Notes: generated by a model not told the origin, from the sequence alone. Shown: positions 31,025 through 43,707, counted from the stretch's first letter. The stretch: DNA of 64,000 nucleotides from Ceratothoa steindachneri (GCA_963969495.1 OZ018321.1:128084937-128148936), one strand, 5' to 3'. Numbers and translations: made by a program.

Positions 31025-31595
31025 CACTATTGAAGTACTCATCAAGTCGGTTTTTGAACATATTAAATAAAGTGCTTGCTACTACACGGTTGGGCAGGCT
31101 ATTCCACGTTTGCGTGATTTTTAACGTGAAGTAATTTTAAGCTATAGTAGAGTTAAATCGCTTGTTCACTAATTTTAAACCACTTTGGTGTGTGTTGGCC
31201 CTTTCGTCCATCTCGAACAATAGTATAAAATCAATATTAGTAAATCGTTTTAAGATTTTGAATACCTCAATCAATTGCCAACGTAATCGTCTACTTTAAA
31301 GGGATAGTAGGTTTAATGAGCAGAGTCTATCTTCGTACGGTTTGTTTCGGATTCCAGGAACTAGTTTAGTAGCCGACATTGCACTCTTTCTAACTGCGCT
31401 ATATCCTTGTTTAGGGAGGGAGACCAAAATTGAACCGCATATTCGAGGTGTGGGCGCACGAGCGCTTCGTATAGTGGCAGGATTATATCTTTCGATTTAA
31501 AAGTAAAACTCCGAGGAATATATCCTAGTATTCGGCTGGTTATTTTACAAGCTTCTGCGCATTGTTTCGATATTACGTCGAAAGCTTGAAAAGAG
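31025..31595 (-). pseudogene. CR1-like LINE RT, C-terminal end
   Basis: Minus strand: KQCAEACKITSRILGYIPRS, then IILPLYEALVRPHLEYAVQF and WSPSLNKDIAQLERVQ, then in a shifted frame YEDRLCSLNLLSL, RRLRWQLIEVFKILKRF and WNSLPNRVVASTLFNMFKNR LDEYFN. This is the thumb and tail of non-LTR retrotransposon RTs of the CR1 group. It has a frameshift after LERVQ and stops at SL* and IA*. RT catalytic motifs are absent because of 5' truncation, usual for LINEs. Confidence 0.87.
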
Positions 31596-32354
31596 ACGAA
31601 ATTACTAAAACAAAGAAGGTAGAAGAAGGCCGAAATTCGTCTGAAATATAGAAACTCTAAAGGGTCGTATCCTTCAACCACTTGATACGAGAAGCTTTCA
31701 CAAGATTTCAAGTGAAACATCGTTAAATAAGACCTGAACTTAAACCCCCATTTAATGTTTGACTTATTCTTTCTAACTCGTTTGGGTAAAATATTGTCTA
31801 GATGTACCATTTTACCGATATTTGAAATAGCGCTAAAATGGTTAAACATAAATAAAATATTGCGTTCAATGATGAGTGAAAACCTTGTGGCGATTTATTA
31901 CGTCTTACGAATAATGGACCATCATGATTTTATATTTTTATCCCTAAAAACAGCGTAGAAGAATCGAAATAAGATATTTGTAGTCATGAATTGGAGACAT
32001 GGATTGAGCTAAAAACAAACATTGAATTTATTTGATTTTAGGAAGAAATGAAAATAAAGCTGGGTACAATGGCGTATTATACAATATGTTGACGATCATA
32101 AAACTTCCTGAATTCTCTTTAACACTTCATTATCTCAGGAAATAAACTAATAACAAACTATAAACGATTTTAAAAGATGAAAAATTCAATTACATAAACT
32201 TGGGGAATTCATCTAACTTTTATGTTTTATGAAAAAAAGTTCTAATGGATCTTGTTGCCTGACTTTCGTCTAAATATGATGTCAATTTTAATAAAAATGC
32301 CTTGATTTCAGATTTGAAAATCAAGGCACGCTCTTGGCGAAGTAAAGTCATTGT
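31596..32354. other. Unclassified AT-rich stretch
   Basis: No gene recognised upstream of the LINE tail. TTTCAGATTTGAAAATCAAGG with ATGCCTTGATT near 32305-32325 forms a short inverted repeat just before the tRNA-like gene. Confidence 0.35.
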
Positions 32355-32425
32355 TCCCTGGTAGCTTAACGGTAGAGCATCTGACCGGCAATCAGCAGAC
32401 CCGGGCTCGAGTCCCGGCCTGGAAT
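32355..32425 (+). tRNA. tRNA-like gene, apparent anticodon GGC (Ala)
   Basis: 71 bases with a good A box (TAGCTTAACGG) and B box (GGCTCGAGTCC). The D stem GCTT/GAGC, the T stem CCGGG/CCCGG with loop CTCGAGT, and an anticodon stem CTGA/TCAG with loop CCGGCAA all fold. Weak points: C at position 33 instead of T, two acceptor mismatches and only four solid anticodon-stem pairs. A T6 Pol III terminator follows at 32433-32438. It could be a diverged tRNA gene, a pseudogene or a SINE head. Confidence 0.5.
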
Positions 32426-32432
32426 TTGAAAC

Positions 32433-32438
32433 TTTTTT
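32433..32438 (+). terminator. Pol III T-run terminator
   Basis: TTTTTT eight bases after the tRNA-like 3' end. Confidence 0.5.
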
Positions 32439-32607
32439 ACCCTGGCGTTATTTCTGTCTTCTCGGTAAAGGATTGCCTTCATTGTGCCGCCCTCTGCTCT
32501 CTTTGATTCTAGTGTTCTTCTAATGTCCCTTTCTCTTACCTCTAAAAAAACCCCAAACTCCTATTTCTTGTCTCATTGCTCATTCGAGTCCAATTTCTCT
32601 TTCTCTC

Positions 32608-32620
32608 ATATATATATATA

Positions 32621-32689
<69 letters not shown>
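32608..32689. repeat. (AT)n microsatellite
   Basis: About 82 bp AT with one TTT interruption. Confidence 0.97.
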
Positions 32690-32692
<3 letters not shown>

Positions 32693-32888
32693 TTGCCTAC
32701 AATGAAACAGTAATTCTGGTTCTCACCTAAGTTACCAAGATGACCTATATTGGACAATAGGCTTTTTGTTTTGTTTACAGTATACTCAGCCAAAAATAAT
32801 TATCAGTGACCTAAGTTAGATTCGATATTTCGCCTTGCCTATTAACTACTCTTTCTCTTTTATATATTTTGTAAAAGAACAACCTCTA

Positions 32889-32905
32889 CCCCCCCCCCCC
32901 CCCCC
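32889..32905. repeat. Poly-C run
   Basis: Seventeen consecutive C on the + strand. Confidence 0.95.
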
Positions 32906-34190
32906 ATTCATCGGAGACAACGTGCTATTGGTATCCCACCATGGACGACGTCATTTCCTGTTCGAACATTCTTGAACTTTCGACTTTTGAGCACGTGGGA
33001 AAATATTTCCGAATCTTGCGACTCGTCCCAAGCCCCCCTTCGGTGACGAGATGTAAAAGAGCCGCTCTGTCTCGCCTCTTGCTGCTAAATGATGAATCGA
33101 CTCCACCTCCGGATTAGGATGTCTGGAGCTTGTGACTCCTTTCTTCCAACTCCCCCTTCCCCTTCAGAATAGGGCATACAAATACTCAGGTTTTTCTGTA
33201 GTTCGAAGAGTCCAGCCCGCACCTCAAGGCCGTCTTTATCGTCTCGTCCTGTGAGCATTTGTCAGACAGCAGACTTCTTTAGCCGTGATTCTACCCAAGT
33301 CAATTGGTAGCTTCTGTGAACGGCAAGCCTTTGAATTTGCGCAACAGTCTCCTTTCGTTTAATCGAACCGAAGAAAATCTCCATCGATTACCTGTGAGGA
33401 AAAGAAGATTCTTCTTTCAGTGGAATTACGAGAATTCCCACATTCCCCGTCGAACGTCATCTTTGAAGATTGGCTATCTTCATCGGAAGGTTGGTTTGGA
33501 TCGTGCCCCACTTGCCTCATCGGATCGTTCCCCACTCGCCTCATCGCAAGAAGGACCTTCCTCGAAGTCATCAACCCGTAAGACTGAAACCCCCTTCTTA
33601 TTAGTACTGTCAAGTTCCCCCTTTTGATCTAAGCCTAGCTACATAAATCAATTAATTCTATTTGAGAATTCTTCCTCATAATAATTATCAAGAGACTATC
33701 TCATTTTAAATAATTCCCTTTTGCCTATTATTATTATTCTTATTTTGATCTGTGTAAATAAAATTATATTTTTGTTGTTTCATCTTTAACTAACCTTGAA
33801 CGATACTCTCGGCCTATTCAATTAAATCTCGCCAACCATTTATGCACTTTGTTTGATTATTAAGGATTTGAAACCCAACACCTCAAGTTTGACCTCCTAG
33901 TCGGTCGTTAATCCCTGCGAACAGTCCTTTAACAGCTCTGGTTGTAGTAGGTGATTAAGTCACGCCCCACATAATATAGGAGTAGTGTATGGTATAGAAT
34001 GGTTGTACCACGACATAATTATTCCTTCCCAAATTAAAATATGTGTGTGCCTGCTTTCTGAATAAGTTATTCACAACAAAATTAACAAAATAGTGACAAT
34101 TCAAAATCTGGTAAATTTTTCAGATATATTTTTTTCCTTTAAGTAAACATATAATTCATTGCAATCCATCAAAATTAAAAGCATGATCTA
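32906..34190. other. Unclassified stretch, GC-richer from 32930 to 33620
   Basis: The 32930-33620 part is balanced in GC with TACAAATACTCAGG (about 33179), a weak TATA-like context. GATCGTGCCCCACTTGCCTC and GATCGTTCCCCACTCGCCTC form a direct 19-bp-spaced duplication near 33500-33545. An old LTR is possible but no partner LTR, PBS or polymerase gene is visible. The rest is AT-rich with nothing recognised. Confidence 0.35.
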
Positions 34191-34379
34191 ATTTTTTTCA
34201 GATTTATTTCCTTAATGCATGTTCCTCAAGGCAAAAATTTGAATATTTTAATTACCCTCATATAAGAATGGCAAGTCTTAGTAAATAAAAATCTAGCATC
34301 ATTTTATACGCTAGAATAAAGAAGAATCTGAATGCAAAACATCTCAAAATTTGATTAAGTGTTCAGGTGGATCAAATTC

Positions 34380-35929
34380 AAGTGGGCATAACATAAAATC
34401 CATACAAAATATCGGCCCTGCGTCTGGTACTGGTGATTTGGATCATTCAGTAAAAATGTAATAGCTTCTTGAAGACTTTGCTAAAAAAACGACCCATAGA
34501 AGAAGAGGTTTTCCACAGGCTAGCGTAGACGGCACGAGTTATCATTGAATAACGAATAGCAAATTTATCCAAGAAAACTTCCAGAAATTCAATTATGGTA
34601 AAAGCTATCCGACAACTCATAGGAGAGCAATTTTGTGCTGAATTTCTATGCCCCAAACAAAGTGTCTAATGTAGATAAATCCGCTCACTCCACTGATGAT
34701 GAAAGTAGTTACATTGCAGATGATTTTTTTTATATTTTCATCTAGTGAAAATCAAAATCAGCGTACAAATCCTTTGACGGAAGAAGATCCTGTATCAAAT
34801 TATAAGCCTATTACAGAAAAATAGAGTAAGACTATTAATAACGTGAGAAGGATCTGCAAATTATTTCGAAAATCCCCTTTGTAAAATGAAAGATTTCAAG
34901 ACTTTGTCAGAGCAGAATTCAAAGGAAATGAAATGAAACTTATTCTAGATTGTAAAACAAGATGGAATAGTATGTTTTTAATGTTAGAGCGTTTTTTAAA
35001 ACTAAAGACTTGAATTTTTAAGGCTCTTAGTGTGATAGGTTTAACTAAAAATATTTTTGATGATGAATGGAAACTTCTCACTGATCTTTATCAGGCATTA
35101 TGGAATATAAATTTTGATCTGAAGATGCTCTGCTGTAAGGACACAACTATGTTAAAAGCGGATATGTTGATCAAAATCCTTCATAAATGTTTTCAGAATC
35201 CAAGCACGTAAGCCCAATATCAGGAGAACTTCAAAAATGTCTCATAGATAGGTATTCTTCAAGAAAGCTAAACAATATTGTTGTACTGCGTAGTTACTTG
35301 GATAACCCAAGTGCAATCCAAGACCATCCTAACGAAATGTTTCCATTTTCATCGCTTCAAGTACTAAAAAATGTGCTAAAAGCACATTCTAACAACAACG
35401 AGTTAGATGAAGAAATTTGAGTAAATTCAAGTAAATTCAATTGCCTGCATTGATCTTATGCAAGAATTTATAAAGGAAGTGAAAAAGTTGAACAAATTAT
35501 CCCCCCAAATAATTCAGTAATCTTGAATGTGACGAACGAATTTAAACTTTTTGAATCTACTCAAACAAAAAGCAAGAATTTACAACTCACCAAGCCTTAT
35601 TGACCATTAAAGAAACTAGTATGGAATCAGAGTGGGCTTTTTCTAAATAAAAAAATTAAGAAGTTTCAATTGTGTAATTTGGTTTTGTTAATGGGTATTT
35701 TGGGGTTTAATAGGATAAAAATTTATTGCAAAATCACTTTTCTTATTTCAAATAAATATTTCAAATATCAAAGAAATATTGTTTCTTTTCATTTGTAAAT
35801 AAATTAGGATTTTAACATAATATGTAATCAAAATATAAAATTTCATTTCAAAATCAGTTCTATCTGGCTTTGAATGAGGAATGCGATTCCAAAACCATGT
35901 CTCAGGTTTCCATTTTTTCCCCATCCCTA
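34380..35929 (+). mobile_element. Decayed hAT transposon with transposase remnants
   Basis: Plus-strand pieces of a hAT transposase. The RNase H-like part reads LILDCKTRWNSMFLMLERFL (~34937-34996), then ALSVIGLTKNIFDDEWKLLT, MLKADMLIKILHKCF and, near 35600, a C-terminal dimerisation remnant LLTIKETSMESEWAFS. Stops and frame changes are frequent. The right end near 35929 reads, on the minus strand, TAGGGATGGGGAAAAAATGG, a hAT-like terminal motif. I could not find the matching left end or the TSD. It is unrelated in composition to the hAT at 10927-12091. Confidence 0.75.
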
Positions 35930-36236
35930 ATTACGAGTGGTATAAAATAAATACCTCTGACGTGAGAAAGAAGAGTGGTATGGAAGCCGACTAAGTGTAG
36001 GGCACCAACGCATGAGTCTGAGACAATAGTTGAAGATTCCTCCTAATCTAATAATCCCTTGAACTACAGAAGTGAAAAGTAGTAAGCACCCTAAAGTCCA
36101 CTCCAGGGTTAACCAATAGGGAAAAACGGTACAAAAATATAATAATTTTCTGTGATAAGAATAGAATATTAGCTTATATACAAGAAAATCGGATTTAAAC
36201 AAGGTCTGCTGACCAAAAAGTCGTGCCCTAACTTAT

Positions 36237-37440
36237 TCTGAATAGCCTAGCATAGCATAGCGTAGTATTGTCTAGCATAGCCTAGAAAAGCCTAGCCTAA
36301 ACTTACCTAGTATAGCATAGCATATCATAGCCAAGCGCATCATAGTATAACCAACCCTGTTTTAGTCTACTATAGCCAAGCCTAGCCAAACATAGGATAG
36401 CCTAACCTAAAATTGAATAACCTAGCTGTGCTGGGCCTAACCTACCTAGCCTAGTATAACCTAGCATAGTATGCCTACTTTATTCTACCTTAACTTAGTA
36501 TAGCCTAGCCAATCGTATCCTAGTATAGCCTAGCCTAGCTTAGTAGACCCTAGTCTAACCTAGTATATTATAGTATAGCCTAGCCTAGCTAAGTATATTA
36601 TAGTATAGCCTCACTTAGCATAGTATAGCCTTGCCAGAGCGCAGCATTGCCTAGTGTAGCCTAGCTTAGTATAGCCTAGCCTAACTATGTATAGTTTAGC
36701 ATTGCATGCCAAAGCCTAGTCTAGTCTCACCTTGAGTAGCCTAGCCTAGTATAGCCAAGCTAGAATAGTCTGCTATAGCCTAGTCAATGTATATTTGCAT
36801 GCGATAGCATATACTAGCATAGGTATAGCTTAGTATAGACTAGCTTGGTATAGCCTAACCTAGCATAACCACACCTAACATAATATAGCCAAGTTTATGA
36901 TATTATAGCATAGCCTAGTATATCCTAGACTAGTATAGCATACCATACCCTAGACTAGAATAACCCTGCATAGCTTAGCCTATTATAGCCCTGGTTAGAT
37001 AACCTATTGTAGCCTAACATAGTATTACCTAGCATAGCCTAACATAGCCTGGCATAAAAGAGCATAGCCCTCCTTAGCCTATTATACTTTAGCCTGCCCT
37101 AGCATAGTATAGTATAGCACTGCCTAGCCTAGTATAGCTTAGCATATCTTAGCCTAGCTTAGCTTAGTATAATCTAACCTAGCATTAACTATTCTAGACA
37201 AGTATAGCCTATACTATCCTATTATACCAGAGTCAAGCATAGCTTAGTATTGTCTAGCCTAACATATTGTATGCTATCCTAGCATAGCATTTTATAGCTT
37301 AAATTAGCATAGTATATCTTACCCTTGTACATTATATTTTACCATAGCTTAGCATAGTATAGCCTAGCCTATAATAGCCTATTCTAGGCTTGCCTAGCAG
37401 AGTATAAAATATTATAGCCTAGTCTAGTCTAGCAGATTAT
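36237..37440. repeat. TAGCC/TAGCA pentanucleotide satellite array
   Basis: About 1.2 kb built from TAGCC, TAGCA, TAGTA and TAACC words in 5- and 10-bp register, strongly diverged with no long perfect runs. No gene present. Confidence 0.92.
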
Positions 37441-37870
37441 CGACCGTATAGCTATGATGTTATTGCCAAAACCCCCAAAAATTCCAGGCTAAATTTGGGA
37501 AGACTTTAGCAATTATATCATTCAAAAGAGAATGTAAAACAGCATAAGGGTTTCAAGTTTCGCTGGAATCGGCCGAATAGTTATGATGTTATTGCCAAAA
37601 CAAAATTATTCTAGAGTTAACCTTGGGAGGACTTTGGCAATTATATCATTCGAAAGAGAATGTAAAACAACATAAGGGTTTCAAAATCTGTTAGGATCGG
37701 CCGAATAATTATTATGTTATTGGTAAAACAAAATAATCCAGGGGCTAATCTTGGGAAGACTTTGGGAATTATGGCACTCGAAAGAGAATGATAAACAACA
37801 TAAGGTTTTCAAATTTCGTTAGAATCGGCCGAATAATTATGATGTTATTAAAAAACGAAAAGAAAAGGAA
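37441..37870. repeat. ~127-bp tandem repeat, three-plus copies
   Basis: Units start at CCGAATAATTATGATGTTATT-like sequence near 37442, 37569, 37696 and 37828 and share TTTGGGAAGACTTT, GAAAGAGAATG and ACATAAGG. A short (GACC)n follows at about 37877-37891. Confidence 0.88.
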
Positions 37871-39399
37871 AATGTGGACCGACCGACCGACATTGTGAGA
37901 TGTAGAATCGCTTGCGTCTAGACTCACACGCGACTAAAAATTATTAAAAGAGCATTACAATTTAATATTTAAAAAGGTTTCAGCTCATTATTGCTTTAAG
38001 TCGCTATGAAAAAAAAATAAAATACCTCTTATAAATGTTAAAGTGTCTAAATTTGTTGTTTAAAGATAACTGTAGCAATGCCTAGGACCTTTGTAAGCTA
38101 CAGTGTCCAAGCTCTTTTTAAGCTTGCAATGTTTGGCACTTTTAAGTTAAAGTCATTCAGGAAAGTGCGTAAACATCTTATAAACAGTAAAAGTCCATAC
38201 AAATTGTGTTTGTGTGTCACGTCAACTGTCTGAAGGAGAATGTTTTCAGCCATTTTTGCGCAGAATTGTTACGGAAGAGGAAAAGTACATAGGTTCTTCA
38301 CTGCAATATTAAGCCATGGCCCTATCGCAAACAAACACTCATTCCTACTTCAGAAGCAGAAGGGAATGTTTTGTTTTTAGATGACATATGAAAAGAGTTA
38401 TTTTTTAATAAAAAAATAATTGCTGCAGAGAAATTTGTTTACAATTCCAACGTAATGCAGCATCAATACATTTTATCGAAGTATTAAAAAAAAATTAAGA
38501 GTATGACGAGTCCCGTGGCTGTTGAAAAATGACATTATTGCAATAACTGTACCTTGCGTGGAATCAGAAGGTAAAAAGCTGAAAGGTGAATAGAAATTTA
38601 AATCGTTACAAACATTTGAATGAGGATAAAAATACGAGTAGAGGAGGTGTGACTCTTTTTATTTTGGAAACAATTTTTAACGCAATAGTTACTGATAACG
38701 TTACTATAGTTAATAAGGATATTTTATTAGTTTCTATAGCTGACGAAAAAAATAACCTTAACGTTGCTTTATTATATGTATATATTGCACTCATTTCAGA
38801 ATAAATGCGACTGTGTGTAATTCAGTCACTAGACGGTGACTTACAATGAATCCAAATCAGGACCTCTCTTTCTGTGGATCTCTGCCGAGTCAGTAATCCT
38901 AGGACCACAGCGTGAACCACTTTTTCGTTTTACCCTCCTCCAATCCCTTAAATCGGATATCAAGTATGGCTATTTGTTCCGCCGGCAGAACAGACATGAA
39001 CTTAGGCCCCGCCGGTTTGGTGATGGAAGAAGATGATTCTGAGGGCGTCGAAGTTGTTTGAAGATTTGTTGTCCGCTGGTCATTTCAGAAATTCCAACGG
39101 ATAAATATGCTGAGGGCAATTGGGGTTACCACTGATAGATTTTACTGATAATGTGCGCGATCACAATGTAAGTTGTCACGCCTTTTAATCTTTTTATTGC
39201 AAGAGAGGTCGGCCGGTTGGTCGAAGAGTTTGAGAGCTAAGAGCAAAATTCGATGTGGTTTAGGCGGAGGTCTGGAGATTATCTCGGTACAGAAAGAGGA
39301 GTTCTCGGTACAGAAAGAGGAGTTCTGGTCAAGATTCATTGTGAGTCACACTCTATTAATTGACTTAAAGTTTCATTAATTTTAAATTGACTGCATCAG
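37871..39399. other. Unclassified AT-rich stretch
   Basis: No gene supported. TCTCGGTACAGAAAGAGGAG occurs twice in tandem at about 39281-39319. Confidence 0.35.
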
Positions 39400-40890
39400 A
39401 TGGCTCCACGTGACAAGGAATTGCTAGTCCGCGATTGACAGTCAGAATTGGCGTTTTTAAATTTTCAAAAGAACTTTAATGACGAAATAGCTGATAACGA
39501 GGAAAAGGATTGCTCCATTTTTTTTAAAGCTAAAACTATCTCAGCGCTCCAATCAGAATCGTTGTTATTGCTATTGGATTTAAGCTAAAAGTAGCCTTTC
39601 AAATAAAACGCCGAGAAATCATATTCCGAATTTCAGAACTGAAAAGTTTCATGTTTTTTAAAATAAAATTAGAAAAATCGACTGGACGGAAATCCTCAAT
39701 ATTGTAAACAGTATCGCCGATTTACGACAATTTTTTGAAAATATTATCAAATATGAAAACAAATGCGGTCCTGAAAAGAGAATTATCACTACGTGAAAGA
39801 GACGTTTGCCCTGTATCAATAATAAAATAAAAAAATTATCTTTCTAAAGCGTGTAAAAAAACAGTCCAATACGTATGCAAATAATAGAAAAATGATTACC
39901 CAAAGTATTAACAAATCCTTAAAAGAGGAAATTGTTCCTGAAGAGTTTAAGTTATCAAATATTATGCAAATTTTATTGGGGGGAGACGATGAGTGATCAC
40001 ACAAATTATATACCTATTAGCTTAACAACTGCTGTGTGTATAATTTTGGTTTCTGTATTGAAAGAGGCAGAATCGTGACTGACTTAGCTAAACATGATTT
40101 AATTAAAGGTCGTTAACACAGGTTCAGAAGTCGTCGCCTCATGAAGAACATTTTCACGTGAAGACGGAAAAATATGGTCATCATAGAAAAGGCCTTTGCT
40201 TTTGCTCCCCCTGGGAGACTTGGAAAAGCTTAGAACGCACGGGTTTAAGATGTAGCGTATTGCGTTGGGTCGAGAACTGGCTTACAAAACGTATAGTAAA
40301 TCAGTATTTATGAGACATTCGATCTGTCCCTGCGACAGCAACGTTGTTTGCTCATAACTAACTGTCATTAATGCACGCGTGTAAACTGCCGGGCGCGCGG
40401 TGAAACGTTTACTCATTATAAGTATATTATATGATATTATAAGAATTTATATGATATTATATGATAAGGAGAGTACGCAACTCTTCTAAATCTGATTTCA
40501 CCACAGCAGTAAAGATATTTGAGTGCCACAATATAAGAATTTCTAACAATATGCATCCTTATTTATTTGCGACAGGACTTTTTCCCCTGGCAACGCCTGG
40601 TACCTAGGCTGGTGCAGTGACTTGCAGCTTGCCTCAGGGCTCAGTTTTTTTATCCTGTTCATTTTATTAATCTTCGTAAACGACTTAGATTCAAGATTAT
40701 TAAGTAAGATTGCTAAGTTCCCGGACGATAATTAACTAGAGGAACACGATCCAGATCGAGAGGAAATTCAGCGAAACCTAGAAACCGAAATATATAATTG
40801 GTCTGCTAAATGGTAGATGAATTGTAATCTGAATAAGTGTAAAGTAATGCAAATCGGCTCTCGAAATGAAAGCTCTGATTATATGGGTAT
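39400..40890 (+). pseudogene. CR1-like LINE ORF2, degenerate
   Basis: Plus-strand RT fragments in order: FKAKTISALQSESL (linker), DHTNYIPISLTTAVCIILVS (~39993-40053, RT motif 1), VIIEKAFAFAPPGRL (~40174, motif A region, the FLDF aspartate lost), WVENWLT-type remnant near 40270, PQGSVF then LFILLIFVNDLDSRL (motif B/C lead-in, ~40630-40700), KFPDDN (~40716, motif C box with P for A), and MNCNLNKCKVMQIGSRNES. It has many stops and frameshifts. The protein would have driven target-primed reverse transcription; this copy cannot. About 300 bp between ~40290 and 40610 is unrelated AT-rich sequence, perhaps a later insertion. Confidence 0.78.
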
Positions 40891-41457
40891 ACTTTAGGTA
40901 ATCTCGTATTACTTTCAAGAGGCTTCAAATTTTCGAAACAGTGACGCCAACTAACGGCAATATATGGAGCTACACCCTGAACCACTCTAATAGTTTGGTA
41001 GGGAAAGTTAGGATTTCTTGGTTCTCTGGAAATCAATTTTGATGAAACTTTTCGCAGCTGGTCTGATATGCTGAAACTTATCCCAGCTTTAAGTAGCGCC
41101 ACACGCATCATTGAGCGCCTAGCCAATCACAACACCGCTCTCTTTCCATTTCCCTCTTCACGGCACACTTACATACTCACTTATGACTGTCTTTCGAATA
41201 AGAAGAAGACTCAATCTTCACTCTATGAAAATGGAGATGAATTTATGCGTATGAATTTATGGTGGCTATCGGTTGTGCCAGCGAAGATGACTATGTAGTC
41301 CGATGCGCTATGCACACACTCAGTTCCAGAAATGACACTCTATTGAGGGGTTATTTGGCTGGTGGACTGGTGGATTGTGGCGCCGTTGTCTTCTCGCCTC
41401 TCTCTCGTTGTGGATGGCTTGGTCAAGGTGCGACAGTCCCTCAATACACGTCGATCT
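40891..41457. other. Unclassified stretch between LINE copies
   Basis: No protein family recognised; a 106-codon minus frame overlapping its left half has no supporting motif. Confidence 0.35.
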
Positions 41458-42640
41458 TCATGCTGGTCGGTCACTGGCTTTGACTTCCAGATTCAGAGGA
41501 TCAATATTACACTTTTTTAGGGTTGCTTTTACTTGATATTTATAGCGTTTCATTGGCCCACCTTGTATATGGTGTCCAAGTGAGAGTTGTCCATAAAGGA
41601 TTTGTCGAGGTAGTCTGTCATCAATCATGCGAATTAGATGTCCAGTTGTGCTGGTGCGTCGAAGGATTTCTACATGGAGAATGTTGTCCCTCCATGTTAG
41701 CTTGAAAATCTTCTGCAGATTTCTTATATGAAATGCTTCCAATTGGCTTATATGCCTTTTGTATCAGTCCATATTTCATCACCATAGAGTAGAGTAGCTA
41801 TACATACAGCGGTGTAGATTGCTATCTTCGTTTTTAGGCTGAGGTTATCGTTTTGGAAGACTCTTATGCGCAGTTTTCCAAAGGCTGCATAGGTTTGATT
41901 TATTCTGTTACAGACCTCTTATCTATATTATACTTAGCCGACAGGATGCTGCCCAGATATTTGTAACTTGTGACCTATTTAATGCCATCACCGTTGATGT
42001 GGAAAGTTAGACGTTCTGGATTCTGTCGTTGCATTAGTATCTCTGTTTTATTGAAATTCATTTTCAGACCCATTGCTTCGTAAAGATCGGCTATGACATT
42101 GAGGAATCTTTGTAGAGCAAGTGGTGTGTGTGTGTGCAATCAACGCACACTCGTCTGCATATTGAAGTTCCAGAATATAATTGGTCACAGTTTTCGTGCG
42201 GGTTTGAAGTCTTCTTGAATTAAATAGGTTTCCATCATGTCAGTACTGGATAGCAATCCTGTCCACCTGAGGAATTGCATTCTAACTGGGGAAGGTGATA
42301 GCAGATATAAAGATGTTGAATAACACTGAGACTATGACACATCCTTACTTGACACCAACTTCAACACTGAAATGTTCAGATCTTTCTCCTGAGGCAAATA
42401 CTTTCACTGTCATGCCATCGTGTAGTTTCTTCAGAATTCAGAGGAATTTTGGAAAGGAGCCAAACTTTTATAAAACGATCCATAGTAGTTCCCTATTGAC
42501 TGTATCAAAAGCTTTTTGAAGGTCAATAAAAGCTATGTAGAGGTCTGCGTTTTGCTCAGTGCACTTTTCCTGTTATTGTCTTGCACAAAATATCATGTCG
42601 CAGGTGCTCCTGTCCTTACGAAATCCGTACTGTGTTTCTG
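41458..42640 (-). pseudogene. LINE reverse transcriptase (RTE-like), degenerate
   Basis: Minus strand, from upstream: ETQYGFRKDRSTCDMIFCAR, then YIAFIDLQKAFDTVNRELLW (motif A, aspartate kept), HDGMTVKVFASGE, VGVKQGC (motif B), LQYADECALIA (motif C with the second D changed to E, ~42150), a stop-rich thumb, and a C-terminal part HIRNLQKIFKLTWRDNILHV, RTSTTGHLIRMIDDRLPRQI and GGPMKRYKYQVKATLKKC. The C-terminal 'RWLGHxxRM.D.RLPRQ' style is common in invertebrate endonuclease-RT LINEs; the exact clade is not resolved. It has multiple stops and frame changes. Confidence 0.82.
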
Positions 42641-42699
42641 GCAAGATGCTCTCTGATATATGGCAACATAATCTGACAAGAAAAATTCTGAAGACTCAT

Positions 42700-42826
42700 C
42701 CCTTCGGAATTGCCTTCTCTCCCCTGTAAATTTTCTCTACACTCGCTACACAACCTGCGCTCTGGGAGGGCTAACAGCCCTGAAGAGCGCAATATAAATA
42801 CCTATTAGTATTATTATATAAAATTA
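42700..42826 (+). mobile_element. LINE/SINE 3' tail (GAAGAGCGCAATATAAAT)
   Basis: CTGAAGAGCGCAATATAAAT followed by ATTAGTATTATTAT resembles the conserved 3' ends of L2/CR1-type LINEs and their SINEs, which terminate in short A/T microsatellites. Only the tail is recognisable. Confidence 0.4.
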
Positions 42827-42834
42827 GCTTGAAA

Positions 42835-43290
42835 CTACTGCTATTCTTTCCATCGTCAATTTCTAAGAGTGCTTATCTTTACTTGGTCAAACCTTGGGAG
42901 TGGATATCTGTACTGGTCAAATATAAGGATTACTCTTCTTTCCTTCGTCAAATTCTAGGAGTGCTTATCTTAGTTTGGCCAAATTCTAGGAATGTTTATT
43001 TTTACTGGTCAAATTTAAGGACTGCGAACCTTTGCTTACTCAAATTATTGGAGTAATATTTTATGCTTGATCAAAGTCAAAGAGCGGTTATCTTATGTGG
43101 GCGGATTTATGAAGCGCTCTTATCTGTTGGATCAAACTCAACGAGTTATTCTTTTTGTTTACTCAAAGAGAGTTTATCTTAAAGGCTGTCATTCTTTTAT
43201 TTAGTCAAATTAGGGCAGCGTTTATCTTTAAGGAGCAATTCTCTTTATCTTTTAGAATCGTTTATCTTTATTGAATCCTAATTGTAATTC
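42835..43290. repeat. Degenerate ~30-bp minisatellite (TGGTCAAATTCTAGGAGTGC)
   Basis: TGGTCAAATTCTAGGAGTGC and TTATCTTTAC variants recur about every 28-35 bp, decaying to the right. Confidence 0.8.
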
Positions 43291-43707
43291 CGCAAACCTT
43301 CATTGCAGAAATGAAGCAGTTTGAGGAGAATTACGCAACCCCTCCTTTCCTAGCACACTGTTATGTCTACTTTATAACATTTTCTCTACCATAACTTCAC
43401 TCTCTCAACCAGCCGATATCTGAAGGATGTCGCGCCCCCCCGCAAATGGTTCCCCGGCAATATATCTTCTACACATTATCACTTCCCTCCACCTCACCAT
43501 TTTCTTTACATACCATTTACTTATGAACCTTCAGACGAGATGCCCTCGTTGGTCTTCGCTTCGTAGTTTTAGGTATATAAATATGTATGTACGTAACTAA
43601 GTATATTAGTATGTACGTTTTAAGTATGTAAATATCCATGGATATTCCAAGCTTGTTGTCAAATATAATACTTAAATTAATAAAGGATAATATATTAAAT
43701 GCATGAC
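43291..43707. other. Unclassified stretch
   Basis: No gene recognised. A GTATGTACGTA-like periodic segment lies at about 43570-43635. Confidence 0.35.

Noticed and set aside
31600..31849. Upstream extension of the CR1 frame at 31361-31849
   Set aside because: The residues before KQCAEAC do not resemble RT; the similarity begins only at about 31595, so the extra codons are chance read-through.
40806..41126. 106-codon minus frame
   Set aside because: It partly overlaps the opposite strand of a LINE remnant and shows no family motif.
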